Below, piece after piece: positions 22,015 to 30,204 of a DNA stretch of 64,000 nt; position 1 is the stretch's first letter, and every line of letters starts with the position of its first letter. The stretch lies in assembly GCF_007489275.1 (NCBI RefSeq), contig NZ_VLNR01000038.1, positions 1 to 64,000 of the forward strand. Reading direction: 5' to 3'. This DNA is from Aquimarina algiphila (GTDB lineage: Bacteria > Bacteroidota > Bacteroidia > Flavobacteriales > Flavobacteriaceae). The translations under genes were made by a program, and so were the position numbers. A model generated the notes under the pieces. The model was not told the DNA's origin. It worked only from the letters and a program-made list of their open reading frames with translations, and made no database searches.

Positions 22015-22599
22015 ATGATTAACGACCTTAAAGATAAATATGATTTCGAATTACGTTTGGCAACAAAAAAAGAGGTAGATACTCTTGTTTATTTTATTGC
22101 TGAAAAGAAATGGGAAGATAGTAGAAAGTATATAAAAAGCCCCAAACCCAAAGTGATTATAGTTGAGAAGGATGATTTCATTAGTAAAGAAAGAACCCGT
22201 ATTCTCGAATTAATAGGTAGTAAAGTATTAGTGCAAGATTATAAAAAGTATAATGTATCCATTTTTGTTTACAACTATATCCGAGAGTATGATGAGGATA
22301 TCATTTCTTCGTTGACTTCTAGGGTAATTAGCACAAAAAAAGGAATGGAATTTTTAGAGAATGAAGATGTTCTTTTTAATTTGAGAGAGCTTAAAAATAG
22401 TGTGTATTATAAAAAGAAAGTTAAATCGGGTAGGCGAAATAGACCAAGCGAAGAATCTATTCAAAAAACTCTTGAAATTAAAAAATATATTGAAATCACG
22501 AACCCTGAGATGAATATAGATAAGATTTGCCATGAATTTGGTTTTTCTAAAACTTCGTACTATAGAGTAATTAAATGGTTAGAAGTTAGAAATATGTGA
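22015..22599 (+). CDS. HTH-containing protein, probable partner of Fic
   Basis: The 194-residue protein starts 44 bases after the fic stop. The N-terminal 130 residues are of unknown fold. The C-terminal part (GRRNRPSEESIQ..., then NIDKICHEFGFSKTSYYRVI) looks like the HTH_7 of Hin-type recombinases, but no catalytic serine domain is present. It may be a regulator of fic or an unrelated DNA-binding protein. Adjacent position and same strand suggest co-transcription. Confidence 0.6.
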   Translation: MINDLKDKYDFELRLATKKEVDTLVYFIAEKKWEDSRKYIKSPKPKVIIVEKDDFISKERTRILELIGSKVLVQDYKKYNVSIFVYNYIREYDEDIISSLTSRVISTKKGMEFLENEDVLFNLRELKNSVYYKKKVKSGRRNRPSEESIQKTLEIKKYIEITNPEMNIDKICHEFGFSKTSYYRVIKWLEVRNM

Positions 22600-22684
22600 A
22601 AAATATTGCTTTTTCACCTTTAGAATATGTTACATAGCTCAATTTTCAACTAATTAAGACCATAATAATTCATATAAAACCACG

Positions 22685-22706
22685 AAATGCAAGCAAAATG
22701 CAAGCA
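22685..22706. repeat. Perfect 11-bp tandem repeat near the island edge
   Basis: AAATGCAAGCA occurs twice head to tail (22685-22695 and 22696-22706), followed by AA. It lies between the HTH gene and the tRNA-Asn terminator, the expected place for integrase arm-type sites. Confidence 0.6.
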
Positions 22707-22735
22707 AATCTTGGTAAAAACCGCCTAAAAACAAA

Positions 22736-22766
22736 AAAGAGCTACGATTTTGTATCGTAACTCTTT
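22736..22766 (-). terminator. Rho-independent terminator of tRNA-Asn
   Basis: AAAGAGCTACGAT (22736-22748) pairs with ATCGTAACTCTTT (22754-22766) with a single mismatch around a 5-base loop. In the minus direction the stem is followed by a run of T. It lies 11 bases beyond the 3' end of the tRNA gene and may work in both directions. Confidence 0.8.
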
Positions 22767-22776
22767 GAGTGTTAAG

Positions 22777-22850
22777 CTCCCCCTCTTGGGCTCGAACCAA
22801 GGACCCTTTGATTAACAGTCAAATGCTCTAACCAACTGAGCTAAGGAGGA
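22777..22850 (-). tRNA. tRNA-Asn (anticodon GTT)
   Basis: Read on the minus strand, the 74-base gene has acceptor arm TCCTCCT/AGGGGGA, a D-arm with AGCTCAGTTGGTTAGAGC, anticodon loop CTGTTAA (anticodon GTT, Asn) and T-loop GGTTCGAGCCC. The CCA end is not encoded. Its 3' end faces the mobile island on the left; tRNA 3' ends are common integrase targets, so this is the plausible attachment site of the island. No second partial copy of the tRNA end is visible inside the window. Confidence 0.95.
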
Positions 22851-22861
22851 ATTTATTTTTG

Positions 22862-22869
22862 CAAATATA
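22862..22869 (-). promoter_or_regulatory. Promoter -7 element of tRNA-Asn
   Basis: On the minus strand TATATTTG matches the Bacteroidota -7 consensus TAnnTTTG and lies 11 bases before the tRNA 5' end. No convincing -33 element at ideal distance. Confidence 0.5.
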
Positions 22870-23123
22870 GAGCGTTTTTCTCTTTTTGCGAGTGCAAATA
22901 TATACTATTTTTTATATCTCGAAAAGATTTTTTCGATTTTTTAGAATTATTTTTCCTCTATTGGATAAAATAAGGGATATCATCATGTAAAAATGGCATT
23001 TTGTTCAAGAATGATTACAATTCAAAAACCTCCGACTAATTATTTTTAGCCGAAGGTTTATATAAGATCATATCTCCTAATTAAAGATTGCCTACCTCTT
23101 GTTTTTTTAGGAAATAAAATCTC

Positions 23124-23291
23124 TTAGTATAAAATAGGTGTTGTAGGGTAAGGAATAGGAAAGTGCCCCGGTTTTGTACAACCATTTTGAGATCCATCAT
23201 CATATACACTTGTTGTATATGGTTCTGTTCCACCGTTAATATGCTTAACTTCTACACTTGTTAACTCGGTTACATTTGTTGAATTTTTCAT
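23124..23291 (-). CDS. Double-glycine leader peptide A (bacteriocin-like)
   Basis: A 55-residue minus-strand ORF with an N-terminal leader ending in the double-glycine processing site (ELTSVEVKHINGG, residues 9-21) followed by a 34-residue core rich in Pro, Tyr and Thr with one Cys and one His. This is the layout of Bacteroidota class II bacteriocin-like or RiPP precursors that are cleaved by a peptidase-containing ABC transporter. No such transporter is in the window. A second, divergent peptide of the same kind lies 276 bases away. Confidence 0.65.
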   Translation of the reverse strand: MKNSTNVTELTSVEVKHINGGTEPYTTSVYDDGSQNGCTKPGHFPIPYPTTPILY

Positions 23292-23567
23292 CTTTTAATT
23301 GATTTACTGTTTATATTATCTTACTACGTTTACCGCTTTGCGGATAACTGGTGTAAATCTAATGCTGGTTGATCTCAAATGCTGAGACGCTGTTAAAAAA
23401 TGAAGGTGTAGTTAAGATAATTTATGATACAGGCACACGTTAAATTAAATTTTAAATAGCAATCCCGGGATTTGAGACATTGCCATTCTACTTTAGCACC
23501 ATGAGAAATGATAGTGCGCAATGTGATTTTTCAGAAAAAATAATGTTTAATAATAAAAATAAATTTT
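23292..23567. other. Divergent intergenic region between the two GG peptides
   Basis: This 276-bp non-coding stretch separates the divergent peptide genes. It contains a small CCGC-TTT-GCGG hairpin (23333-23343) and a perfect 12-bp palindrome AATCCCGGGATT (23461-23472). No clear TAnnTTTG promoter was found; TACTTTAG at 23489-23496 is one base off for the plus-strand peptide. Confidence 0.5.
23461..23472. promoter_or_regulatory. Perfect 12-bp palindrome, possible operator
   Basis: AATCCCGGGATT, GC-rich in an otherwise AT-rich region, about 96 bases upstream of the plus-strand GG peptide. Confidence 0.35.
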
Positions 23568-23729
23568 ATGAAAGATGTAAAAGATTTTGGAGTACAAGAA
23601 TTGAATTTTAATGAAACCAAAAATGCAAATGGTGGTTTCTGGGTAGAACTGTGGGGTGGAATTAACTTTGCAAGATTAAACAGTAGCAGTGTTCTTAGTT
23701 GGGATGATGGGGCTATCGGATACTCTTAG
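23568..23729 (+). CDS. Double-glycine leader peptide B (bacteriocin-like)
   Basis: A 53-residue ORF. The leader (MKDVKDFGVQELNFNETKNA) ends in NGG at 21-23; the V-ELN-E---NGG pattern is typical of flavobacterial GG-leader peptides. The 30-residue core is rich in Trp, Gly, Asn and Ser (FWVELWGGINFARLN) and has no Cys, so it is not a lanthipeptide. A strong terminator follows 22 bases later. Export and target are unknown. Confidence 0.75.
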   Translation: MKDVKDFGVQELNFNETKNANGGFWVELWGGINFARLNSSSVLSWDDGAIGYS

Positions 23730-23751
23730 TCGTTAGAAAACAAAGTGATGC

Positions 23752-23790
23752 AAAAAAGCTATTTCCATTTTATAGGAAATAGCTTTTTTT
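23752..23790 (+). terminator. Rho-independent terminator after GG peptide B
   Basis: AAAGCTATTTCC pairs with GGAAATAGCTTT around an 8-base loop (about 23755-23786), with A-run upstream and T-run downstream. It can terminate the peptide transcript and, on the other strand, transcripts of rseP. Confidence 0.85.
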
Positions 23791-23853
23791 AATTTTTATA
23801 GAATCAAATTATAGAAGCTTTGTTGAAAGTTCTATTTTTTTGATGAATGGGTA

Positions 23854-25167
23854 TTATTTAAAAATTGCCCTATAAATGTCATTACCGTTAGCAAATAATA
23901 ATAATGCAATTAATAGAATAAACCCTGCTAGTTGAGCATACTCCATAAATTTGTCATTTGGTTTTCTACCCGCAATAATTTCATACAATAAAAACATTAC
24001 ATGACCACCATCTAATGCAGGAATAGGTAAAATGTTCATAAAGGCTAATATAATCGAAATAAAAGCAGTTGTGCCCCAAAAAGCTCTCCAGTTCCATGCG
24101 TCTGGGAATAGATTTCCTATGGCTCCAAATCCTCCTACCTGACTAGCTCCCTTTTTTGTAAAAACATATTTAAATTGAGCAATATAATCGTGCAATGTCC
24201 AGTATCCAAAATCAAAACCTTTGGTAATACTCGCTCCAAAAGAATATTGTTTTTCCTGAATTTTATATCCATTCCTAACAACAATTCCTATGAGCCCATC
24301 TTCATTGGGAGTTATCGAAGTTGTATGAGTTTCACCATTTCTTGAATAATCTATAGAGATTGTTTTTCCTTTATTTTCTTGGATTGTTTTTCTAAACTCG
24401 TGCCAATATTGTATTGGTTTTCCTTCTACCTGTGTTATTTTATCTCCTTTTTTAAATCCTGCTTTAACAGCAACATCAAGATATGTACTATCTACAATAG
24501 GCTTATTAATAGGGGAGAAAGGCCTTAATACACCAGATTCAAACATTGTAGTACCAATATTTTCAGGAATTTGAATAGTTTCTTCACTTCCGTTTTGATG
24601 TAAAACACTAATGTTTTTTACATCACGCATGAATAAGTGATGGTTAATTTGGGTAACATCTTCAAGAGGTTTGCCATTAACACTCATGATGCGATCCCCG
24701 TCTTCAAACCCCATTTTTTTAAATGAGTCTTCGATGGCAAATCCATTTGGCATATCATCAAAACCTACATGATTAGTTCCCCAAGTGAATATTATTGCCA
24801 TATAAATCAAAAACCCAAGAATGATATTAACAGTAACACCACCGAGCATAATAATCAATCGTTGCCAAGCTGGTTTAGATCTAAATTCCCAAGGTTGAGG
24901 AGGACCAGCCATTTGCTCTTTATCCATACTCTCATCTATCATACCAGCTATCTTTACATAACCTCCTAGAGGCAGCCAACCAATACCATATACGGTTTCC
25001 CCTATTTTTTTCTTGAATAATGAAAATTTTACATCAAAGAATAAGTAAAATTTCTCTACTCTCGTTTTAAATAGTTTAGCAGGAATAAAGTGTCCTAATT
25101 CGTGTAAAACGATTAGAATAGATAAACTTAATAGTAATTGTATAGCTTTTACAAAAAATGGACTCAT
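23854..25167 (-). CDS. rseP: RIP zinc metalloprotease RseP (site-2 protease)
   Basis: The 437-residue membrane protein has the zinc-binding HELGH in the first TM helix (about residues 22-26), two PDZ-type domains in the middle (about 125-320; GFEDGDRIMSVNGKPL and GFKKGDKITQVEGKPI), and the second zinc-ligand motif NILPIPALDGGH in the third TM (about 385-396). This is the RseP/YaeL arrangement, which cleaves membrane-bound anti-sigma factors and signal peptide remnants. Length is normal for the family. It stands alone on the minus strand. Confidence 0.95.
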   Translation of the reverse strand: MSPFFVKAIQLLLSLSILIVLHELGHFIPAKLFKTRVEKFYLFFDVKFSLFKKKIGETVYGIGWLPLGGYVKIAGMIDESMDKEQMAGPPQPWEFRSKPAWQRLIIMLGGVTVNIILGFLIYMAIIFTWGTNHVGFDDMPNGFAIEDSFKKMGFEDGDRIMSVNGKPLEDVTQINHHLFMRDVKNISVLHQNGSEETIQIPENIGTTMFESGVLRPFSPINKPIVDSTYLDVAVKAGFKKGDKITQVEGKPIQYWHEFRKTIQENKGKTISIDYSRNGETHTTSITPNEDGLIGIVVRNGYKIQEKQYSFGASITKGFDFGYWTLHDYIAQFKYVFTKKGASQVGGFGAIGNLFPDAWNWRAFWGTTAFISIILAFMNILPIPALDGGHVMFLLYEIIAGRKPNDKFMEYAQLAGFILLIALLLFANGNDIYRAIFK

Positions 25168-25299
25168 AGGTCGTTCTTCAAAATTAAATCACGCAAAAGT
25201 AACCTTTTAGAAGGGTATATAAAAAAAATCTGCTATGCAGTTAGGTATATTTAGTATTTTTTTAATGAAAAACAATGTTTTAATAAAGTAGAATCCTTG

Positions 25300-25307
25300 T
25301 AATTTTG
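25300..25307 (+). promoter_or_regulatory. Promoter -7 element of the SCO gene
   Basis: TAATTTTG fits TAnnTTTG, 17 bases before the ATG, with TGTTTT 19 bases further upstream as possible -33 element. Confidence 0.55.
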
Positions 25308-25324
25308 CAGCATAATAATTCGCA

Positions 25325-25996
25325 ATGCTTCAGTTTTTCTCTAAATACAAATTTTTTGCAGTTGTACTTTTTGTATTATCAGCTATTATAATTTCTATTA
25401 TCTATTCTATTCTTAAGCCCAATAAGGTTTTGCCTGTGTATGAACCGGATATGGTAAATGCAGAATTAGTGGATAGTACAGTGCAATATATTCGCAAGTA
25501 TCATAAAATTGCAGATTTTAAACTTACCAATCAAAACGGAGAAGAGATCACTCAACAAAATTATGAGAATAAGATTTATGTTGCAGATTTTTTCTTTACA
25601 ACTTGCCAAACCATTTGTCCGATTATGACAGGACATATGAAAGAAATACAAGAACGATTAAAGGATGATAATGAGGTTTTGCTGCTTTCTCATTCTGTTA
25701 CACCCCAGATTGATAGTGTAGCCAGATTAAAAAAATATGCTATAGAGAAAGGAGTAAATGATGCAAAATGGAATTTGGTTACCGGTGATAAAAAACAGAT
25801 CTATGATCTTGCTAGAAAATCCTATTTGGCAGCCAAATCAGACGGCGATGGAGGAGCTTATGATATGGTGCATACAGAAAATTTCGTTCTTGTAGATAAA
25901 AAGAAACGAATTCGTGGATTTTATGACGGGACTAATCCAGAAGATATTGATAAGCTGATTGAAGATATAGCTGTTCTGAAAAATGAAACTAAGTAA
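25325..25996 (+). CDS. SCO1/SenC family copper chaperone
   Basis: The 223-residue protein has an N-terminal TM anchor (about 9-30) and a thioredoxin-like domain with the copper-binding CQTIC motif in FFFTTCQTICPIM (about 90-102) and the distant His in VHTENFVLVDKK (about 180). SCO proteins deliver copper to the CuA site of cytochrome oxidase or act as thiol-disulfide reductases in the periplasm. The order upstream of feoA/feoB is often seen in Flavobacteriia. Confidence 0.9.
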   Translation: MLQFFSKYKFFAVVLFVLSAIIISIIYSILKPNKVLPVYEPDMVNAELVDSTVQYIRKYHKIADFKLTNQNGEEITQQNYENKIYVADFFFTTCQTICPIMTGHMKEIQERLKDDNEVLLLSHSVTPQIDSVARLKKYAIEKGVNDAKWNLVTGDKKQIYDLARKSYLAAKSDGDGGAYDMVHTENFVLVDKKKRIRGFYDGTNPEDIDKLIEDIAVLKNETK

Positions 25997-26067
25997 AATT
26001 ATACACTTCATATTTTTGGATTATTGTATTTTGAAAAATTTAGCTTTTTCGATAAGATTATTTACAT

Positions 26068-26075
26068 TACTTTTG
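26068..26075 (+). promoter_or_regulatory. Promoter -7 element of the feo operon
   Basis: TACTTTTG fits TAnnTTTG, 29 bases before the TTG start of feoA. Its position makes any feoA start further upstream unlikely. Confidence 0.5.
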
Positions 26076-26104
26076 CCTTGTTTAAAATTAATCTAAATAA
26101 ACAT

Positions 26105-26332
26105 TTGAAGACTACAATTGCTACTCTCAAAAGAGGTCAACGTGCATTGATAAAAGAAATCATGTCTGATGTTATTCCACTTAAATTATTAGAAATGGGA
26201 TGCTTGCCAGGAAATGAGGTCGAATTATTGCAGACAGCTCCTTTTCAATGCCCAATGTATCTTAATATAAATGGTAGTCATCTTGCGATCCGTAAAGAAA
26301 TTGCAGCCCAGATAGAAGTTCAAATTATTTAG
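26105..26332 (+). CDS. feoA: FeoA, ferrous iron transport accessory protein
   Basis: The product has the SH3-like FeoA fold signature: LKRGQRALIKEI, then LLEMGCLPGNEVELLQTAP and an LAIRKEIAAQIEV end. Start taken at TTG 26105, giving 75 residues, the usual FeoA length; the frame is open upstream to 26024, but a promoter -7 element lies in that part. FeoA stimulates FeoB. The feoB gene starts 15 bases after its stop. Confidence 0.88.
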   Translation: MKTTIATLKRGQRALIKEIMSDVIPLKLLEMGCLPGNEVELLQTAPFQCPMYLNINGSHLAIRKEIAAQIEVQII

Positions 26333-26347
26333 TAGCAATTCTTTTTT

Positions 26348-28444
26348 ATGGCTAAGCAAATTAAAGTTTCACTTATTGGAAATCCAAATACCGGAAAAAC
26401 ATCTGTTTTTAATTTGCTTACTGGCCTTAATCAGCAAGTAGGTAATTACCCTGGTATTACTGTAGAGAAAAAAGAAGGAATATGTAAACTATCTCGAGGT
26501 GTAAAAGCTCATATTTTAGATTTACCAGGAACCTATAGTCTAAATGCGTCTTCTCTGGATGAAAATGTAGTTATAGAACTCCTTCTAAATAAAAAGGATA
26601 AAGATTTTCCAGATGTTGCTGTTGTAGTAAGTGATGTAGAAAATCTAAAACGAAATTTACTGCTGTTTACACAAATTAAAGATCTTGAAATCCCTACGAT
26701 TTTGGTGATTAATATGGCAGATCGAATGAGTAGAAAAGGAATTTCATTAGATATTCCGCTATTAGAAAAAGAACTAAATACCAAAATAGCTTTAGTAAGT
26801 GCCAGAAAAAGTCAAGGAATTGATGAGCTTAAAAAACTTATAGAGTCATACTCTACATTACCCAAAACATCCTGCTTAAATGCCCTATCTTTTGCTCCAG
26901 AGTATTTTGACAGATTACAAAAAGCATTTCCTAATCAATCCTTGTATAAACTTTGGTTAGTTATTACTCAGGATGTAAACTTTAGGAAATTTGATAAACA
27001 AGACTTGGATATTGCTCCTGATTTTAAAATCAAATCAGAAAGTGAACTCAAAAGACTACAGCAAAAAGAAACCATTAAAAGATATCAGTTTATTAATGAT
27101 GTCCTTAAACAAGGGCTTACAATAGATGAAAAAGCTGCTACCGGAATGCGAGCTAGACTCGATAGAGTGCTTACTCATAAATTCTGGGGATATTTTATTT
27201 TCTTTGCGATATTAATGTTGATCTTTCAAGCGATATATGATTGGTCTTCATATCCAATGGATTTAATCGATGAAGCTTTTGCGTGGCTTAGCGAAGCTGC
27301 AAAGTCAGCATTACCATCAGGTCCATTTGTAGATCTTATTACAGAAGGTATCATTCCGGGATTAGGGGGGATTGTTATTTTTATTCCTCAGATTGCATTT
27401 TTATTTCTTTTTATTTCAATTTTAGAAGAAAGTGGCTACATGAGTCGTGTAGTTTTTCTTATGGATAGAGTAATGCGTCGCTTTGGATTAAGTGGTAAAA
27501 GTGTAGTGCCATTAGTTTCTGGGACAGCGTGTGCAATTCCTGCAGTAATGGCAACTAGAAATATAGAGAATTGGAAAGAGCGATTAATTACTATTCTTGT
27601 TGTTCCTTTTACAACGTGTTCGGCAAGATTACCGGTATATTTAATTATTATAGCATTGGTTATTCCAGATGAAAAGGTAGGTTGGATATTCAGTTATCAA
27701 AGTCTTACCCTGATGCTTTTATATTTTATTGGTTTTGGGTCTGCCGTTGGGTCTGCCTGGTTGCTCAATAAGTTGCTTAAGATAAAAAGTAAATCTTATT
27801 TTGTTATCGAAATGCCTGGCTATAAAGTGCCTTTGTTTAAAAACGTTGCTATTAATGTAATTGAAAAAACTAAGGCTTTTGTTTTTGGAGCTGGAAAAAT
27901 CATTTTGGCAATTTCAATTATTTTATGGGTATTGGCTAGTTTTGGACCCAATGAAAATTTTAGTAAAGCCGAAGAAATTGTGACAGCACAATATCCTGAT
28001 GTTTCTCAGGAAGAACTAGATCAAAAAATAGCATCACATAAGCTCGAATATTCTTTTATTGGATATGCTGGTAAGGCAATTGAACCCGTGGTAGCGCCAT
28101 TGGGGTATGATTGGAAAATAGGAATAGGGATTATTAGCTCATTTGCCGCAAGAGAAGTATTTGTAGGAACATTGGCAACCATTTATAGTGTAGGGAGTGA
28201 TGAAGAAGAAACCATAAAAAATAGAATGGCAGCAGAGGTTCACCCTGTAACGGGTAGGCCCTTGTTTAATTTGGCTAGTGGAATCTCTTTATTATTATTT
28301 TATGCGTTTGCAATGCAATGTATGAGTACGTTAGCTATTGTAAAACGCGAGACTAATAGTTGGAAATGGCCAATGGCTCAACTTATATTGATGAGTGCTT
28401 TAGCATATAGCATTGCATTGATTGTGTACCAAATTTTAAAATAA
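26348..28444 (+). CDS. feoB: FeoB, ferrous iron transporter
   Basis: The 698-residue protein has an N-terminal G domain with G1 GNPNTGKTS (about 11-19), G3 DLPGTY (about 58-63) and G4 NMAD (about 122-125), followed by two Gate domains with pore-lining Cys (SGTACAIPAVMATR and PFTTCSARLPVY) and about 8-10 TM helices. It imports Fe2+ across the inner membrane under low-oxygen or iron-limited conditions. It forms an operon with feoA and the small Cys-rich protein. Confidence 0.96.
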   Translation: MAKQIKVSLIGNPNTGKTSVFNLLTGLNQQVGNYPGITVEKKEGICKLSRGVKAHILDLPGTYSLNASSLDENVVIELLLNKKDKDFPDVAVVVSDVENLKRNLLLFTQIKDLEIPTILVINMADRMSRKGISLDIPLLEKELNTKIALVSARKSQGIDELKKLIESYSTLPKTSCLNALSFAPEYFDRLQKAFPNQSLYKLWLVITQDVNFRKFDKQDLDIAPDFKIKSESELKRLQQKETIKRYQFINDVLKQGLTIDEKAATGMRARLDRVLTHKFWGYFIFFAILMLIFQAIYDWSSYPMDLIDEAFAWLSEAAKSALPSGPFVDLITEGIIPGLGGIVIFIPQIAFLFLFISILEESGYMSRVVFLMDRVMRRFGLSGKSVVPLVSGTACAIPAVMATRNIENWKERLITILVVPFTTCSARLPVYLIIIALVIPDEKVGWIFSYQSLTLMLLYFIGFGSAVGSAWLLNKLLKIKSKSYFVIEMPGYKVPLFKNVAINVIEKTKAFVFGAGKIILAISIILWVLASFGPNENFSKAEEIVTAQYPDVSQEELDQKIASHKLEYSFIGYAGKAIEPVVAPLGYDWKIGIGIISSFAAREVFVGTLATIYSVGSDEEETIKNRMAAEVHPVTGRPLFNLASGISLLLFYAFAMQCMSTLAIVKRETNSWKWPMAQLILMSALAYSIALIVYQILK

Positions 28445-28485
28445 AAAAATAAGTTTCAGTATCTTTATACGACTTTATAGGTATT

Positions 28486-28638
28486 ATGAATATTCTTATC
28501 CAAAATGTAGCGGTGATTTTAGTTTTTGCAGGAGCAATAGGATTTTTAATTAAAAAGTTCTTTTGGAAACCTTCATTGTCTTCTGTAAAGAAAAAATCAT
28601 CAAACTCTTGTGGGAGTTCTGGGTGTGGCTGCCATTAA
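28486..28638 (+). CDS. FeoB-associated Cys-rich membrane protein
   Basis: A 50-residue ORF starting 41 bases after feoB: one TM helix (VAVILVFAGAIGFLI) followed by a basic linker and the Cys-rich tail NSCGSSGCGCH. This is the pattern of the small FeoB-associated Cys-rich (P-12) family, found behind feoB in many Bacteroidota. Its stop overlaps the 3' end of the convergent exporter gene by 4 bases. Confidence 0.85.
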   Translation: MNILIQNVAVILVFAGAIGFLIKKFFWKPSLSSVKKKSSNSCGSSGCGCH

Positions 28639-29561
28639 TCTTTTAGTTTTTTTATCCATTTTAGAGGTCCGCTACTAATTAAATACACACCAACAAAAAT
28701 CAAAACACAACATAAAAGTTTAGGAAGTGTTATATCTCCCTGGTATTGACTGTTTACTACAAAATATGATACGACAGCTACAAGAATCATAGCAACCGCG
28801 GGTTGAACATAAATATAACTACTGGAAACGGTAGGTTTTACAAATTGTAAGGCAAACATATTGAGTAAATAGGCAAAAAAAGTAGGGCCAATCACTACAT
28901 AAGTCAATGAGATCCAGCTAGAGGCATCAAAAGATTGAAAATCTGTATGGATTAATTTTTGGATACAAAAAGGGAACATAAATATAAAGCCAAACAAAAA
29001 AGTCCATACAATTACGGTAATCGGTTTATATTTTGACATAAGAGGTTTTACAATGACTAAATAAAATGCAAAAGCCAGTGCATTAATGCTAACAAAGATA
29101 TTTCCTAATAAAGAACCTGTTCCAAGACCAGAATTACCTAAATAAATTAATAGAACCGCTCCAGCTCCGCCAATGGATATACCTAGAATGCGTTGTAGTG
29201 TCAAAGGTTCTTTAAGTAAAAAATAACTAATAATCACAGTAAAAATTGGCATTGCAGTAATGATAATTGCAGCGTCTACAGGAGAAGTAAGGCTCAATCC
29301 ATTCATAGAAAAGAACTGATTAGTAGCAACACCTAATAAACCACATAGTGCCAGACGGGCTATATCTTTTCTTTCTACTTTTTCTTTTACAAAATACTTT
29401 AAAACAAAAAATAGAATGCCAGCTCCACTAATTCTTAGAAAAACCAATACAGATGCTTCAATTTTATTTGGCATTAACCCTTTGGCAATAAGATAGTTTG
29501 CCCCATAAATCATATTTACACTCAATAAAGCTATGTGTGCTTTGGTTTTATTGGAAATCAT
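28635..29561 (-). CDS. EamA/DMT superfamily transporter
   Basis: A membrane protein with about 10 TM helices in two EamA repeats; characteristic are NMIYGANYLIAKGLMP in the first helix and PTFFAYLLNMFALQFVKP in the second repeat. Start set at ATG 29561 (MISNKTKAH), which removes 13 residues of an extended reading frame from 29600. These drug/metabolite exporters act on varied small molecules; the substrate cannot be told from sequence. Confidence 0.9.
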   Translation of the reverse strand: MISNKTKAHIALLSVNMIYGANYLIAKGLMPNKIEASVLVFLRISGAGILFFVLKYFVKEKVERKDIARLALCGLLGVATNQFFSMNGLSLTSPVDAAIIITAMPIFTVIISYFLLKEPLTLQRILGISIGGAGAVLLIYLGNSGLGTGSLLGNIFVSINALAFAFYLVIVKPLMSKYKPITVIVWTFLFGFIFMFPFCIQKLIHTDFQSFDASSWISLTYVVIGPTFFAYLLNMFALQFVKPTVSSSYIYVQPAVAMILVAVVSYFVVNSQYQGDITLPKLLCCVLIFVGVYLISSGPLKWIKKLKD

Positions 29562-29692
29562 CAGGCAAAGAAAAGGAAACTTAATGAAACTATATTTCAA
29601 AAAGTTTGAAAACGTACTTTAAAATAGTAAGTGAATTAATTTGGTTACAGAAATGAATATACCTGATGTTGATTTATTTAGAAAGTAATGCT

Positions 29693-30109
29693 TTAGTTAA
29701 TAAGTAATTCTAATTGATAATCAGAAGGGTTAATAGCATCATTTGCTGAAGGGTAAGGACTGATATTATACCCATATATTCTTTTCTGTTCAATGTTTAG
29801 TATTTCTACAATATGATCTGGATTTATATTTTGAGGACCAAAAATAAGTTCCTGTTCTTCTAACAAAACATCTTTTTCATAAAGGGCAATACTTATTTTT
29901 ACTTCTCCAGGCCAGATACAATTAATATCAGTAGGACATCGGGAATCCTCTATTACTTTGATAAACTTGATACTTTTAGAACTAAAACTGATGCTATTTC
30001 CAACATTAAGTTTTGTGATGATTTTAGGTGTATTGGATTGAGCTAAATCTTGTGCTGTAATCAAAACAAGAGGAGTAATGAATAAAAGAAGAGTTAGTAG
30101 TGGTTTCAT
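29693..30109 (-). CDS. Secreted hypothetical protein with DSRCP-CIW motif
   Basis: Start taken at ATG 30109, where a signal peptide begins (MKPLLTLLLFITPLVLITAQ); the frame extends upstream to 30181 without signal character. The mature protein of about 120 residues contains EDSRCPTDINCIWPGEVKI, a motif with two Cys that recurs in small secreted Bacteroidota proteins of unknown function. Probably an immunoglobulin-like beta-sandwich with one disulfide (inference). Confidence 0.7.
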   Translation of the reverse strand: MKPLLTLLLFITPLVLITAQDLAQSNTPKIITKLNVGNSISFSSKSIKFIKVIEDSRCPTDINCIWPGEVKISIALYEKDVLLEEQELIFGPQNINPDHIVEILNIEQKRIYGYNISPYPSANDAINPSDYQLELLIN

Positions 30110-30204
30110 TGTGATATAACAGAAGTTAAATATATACAAAAAACGCTTTAAAATCCAATGAAATATCAGCAGATTGTTCAATTTTGAATATCCATTTATG
30201 GCAT

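Noticed and set aside
23024..23060. Terminator after GG peptide A on the minus strand
   Set aside because: AAACCTCCG and CGAAGGTTT pair imperfectly, and the T-run is in the loop rather than behind the stem.
26024..26104. N-terminal extension of FeoA
   Set aside because: The extra 27 codons lie across a TAnnTTTG promoter element and exceed the normal FeoA length.
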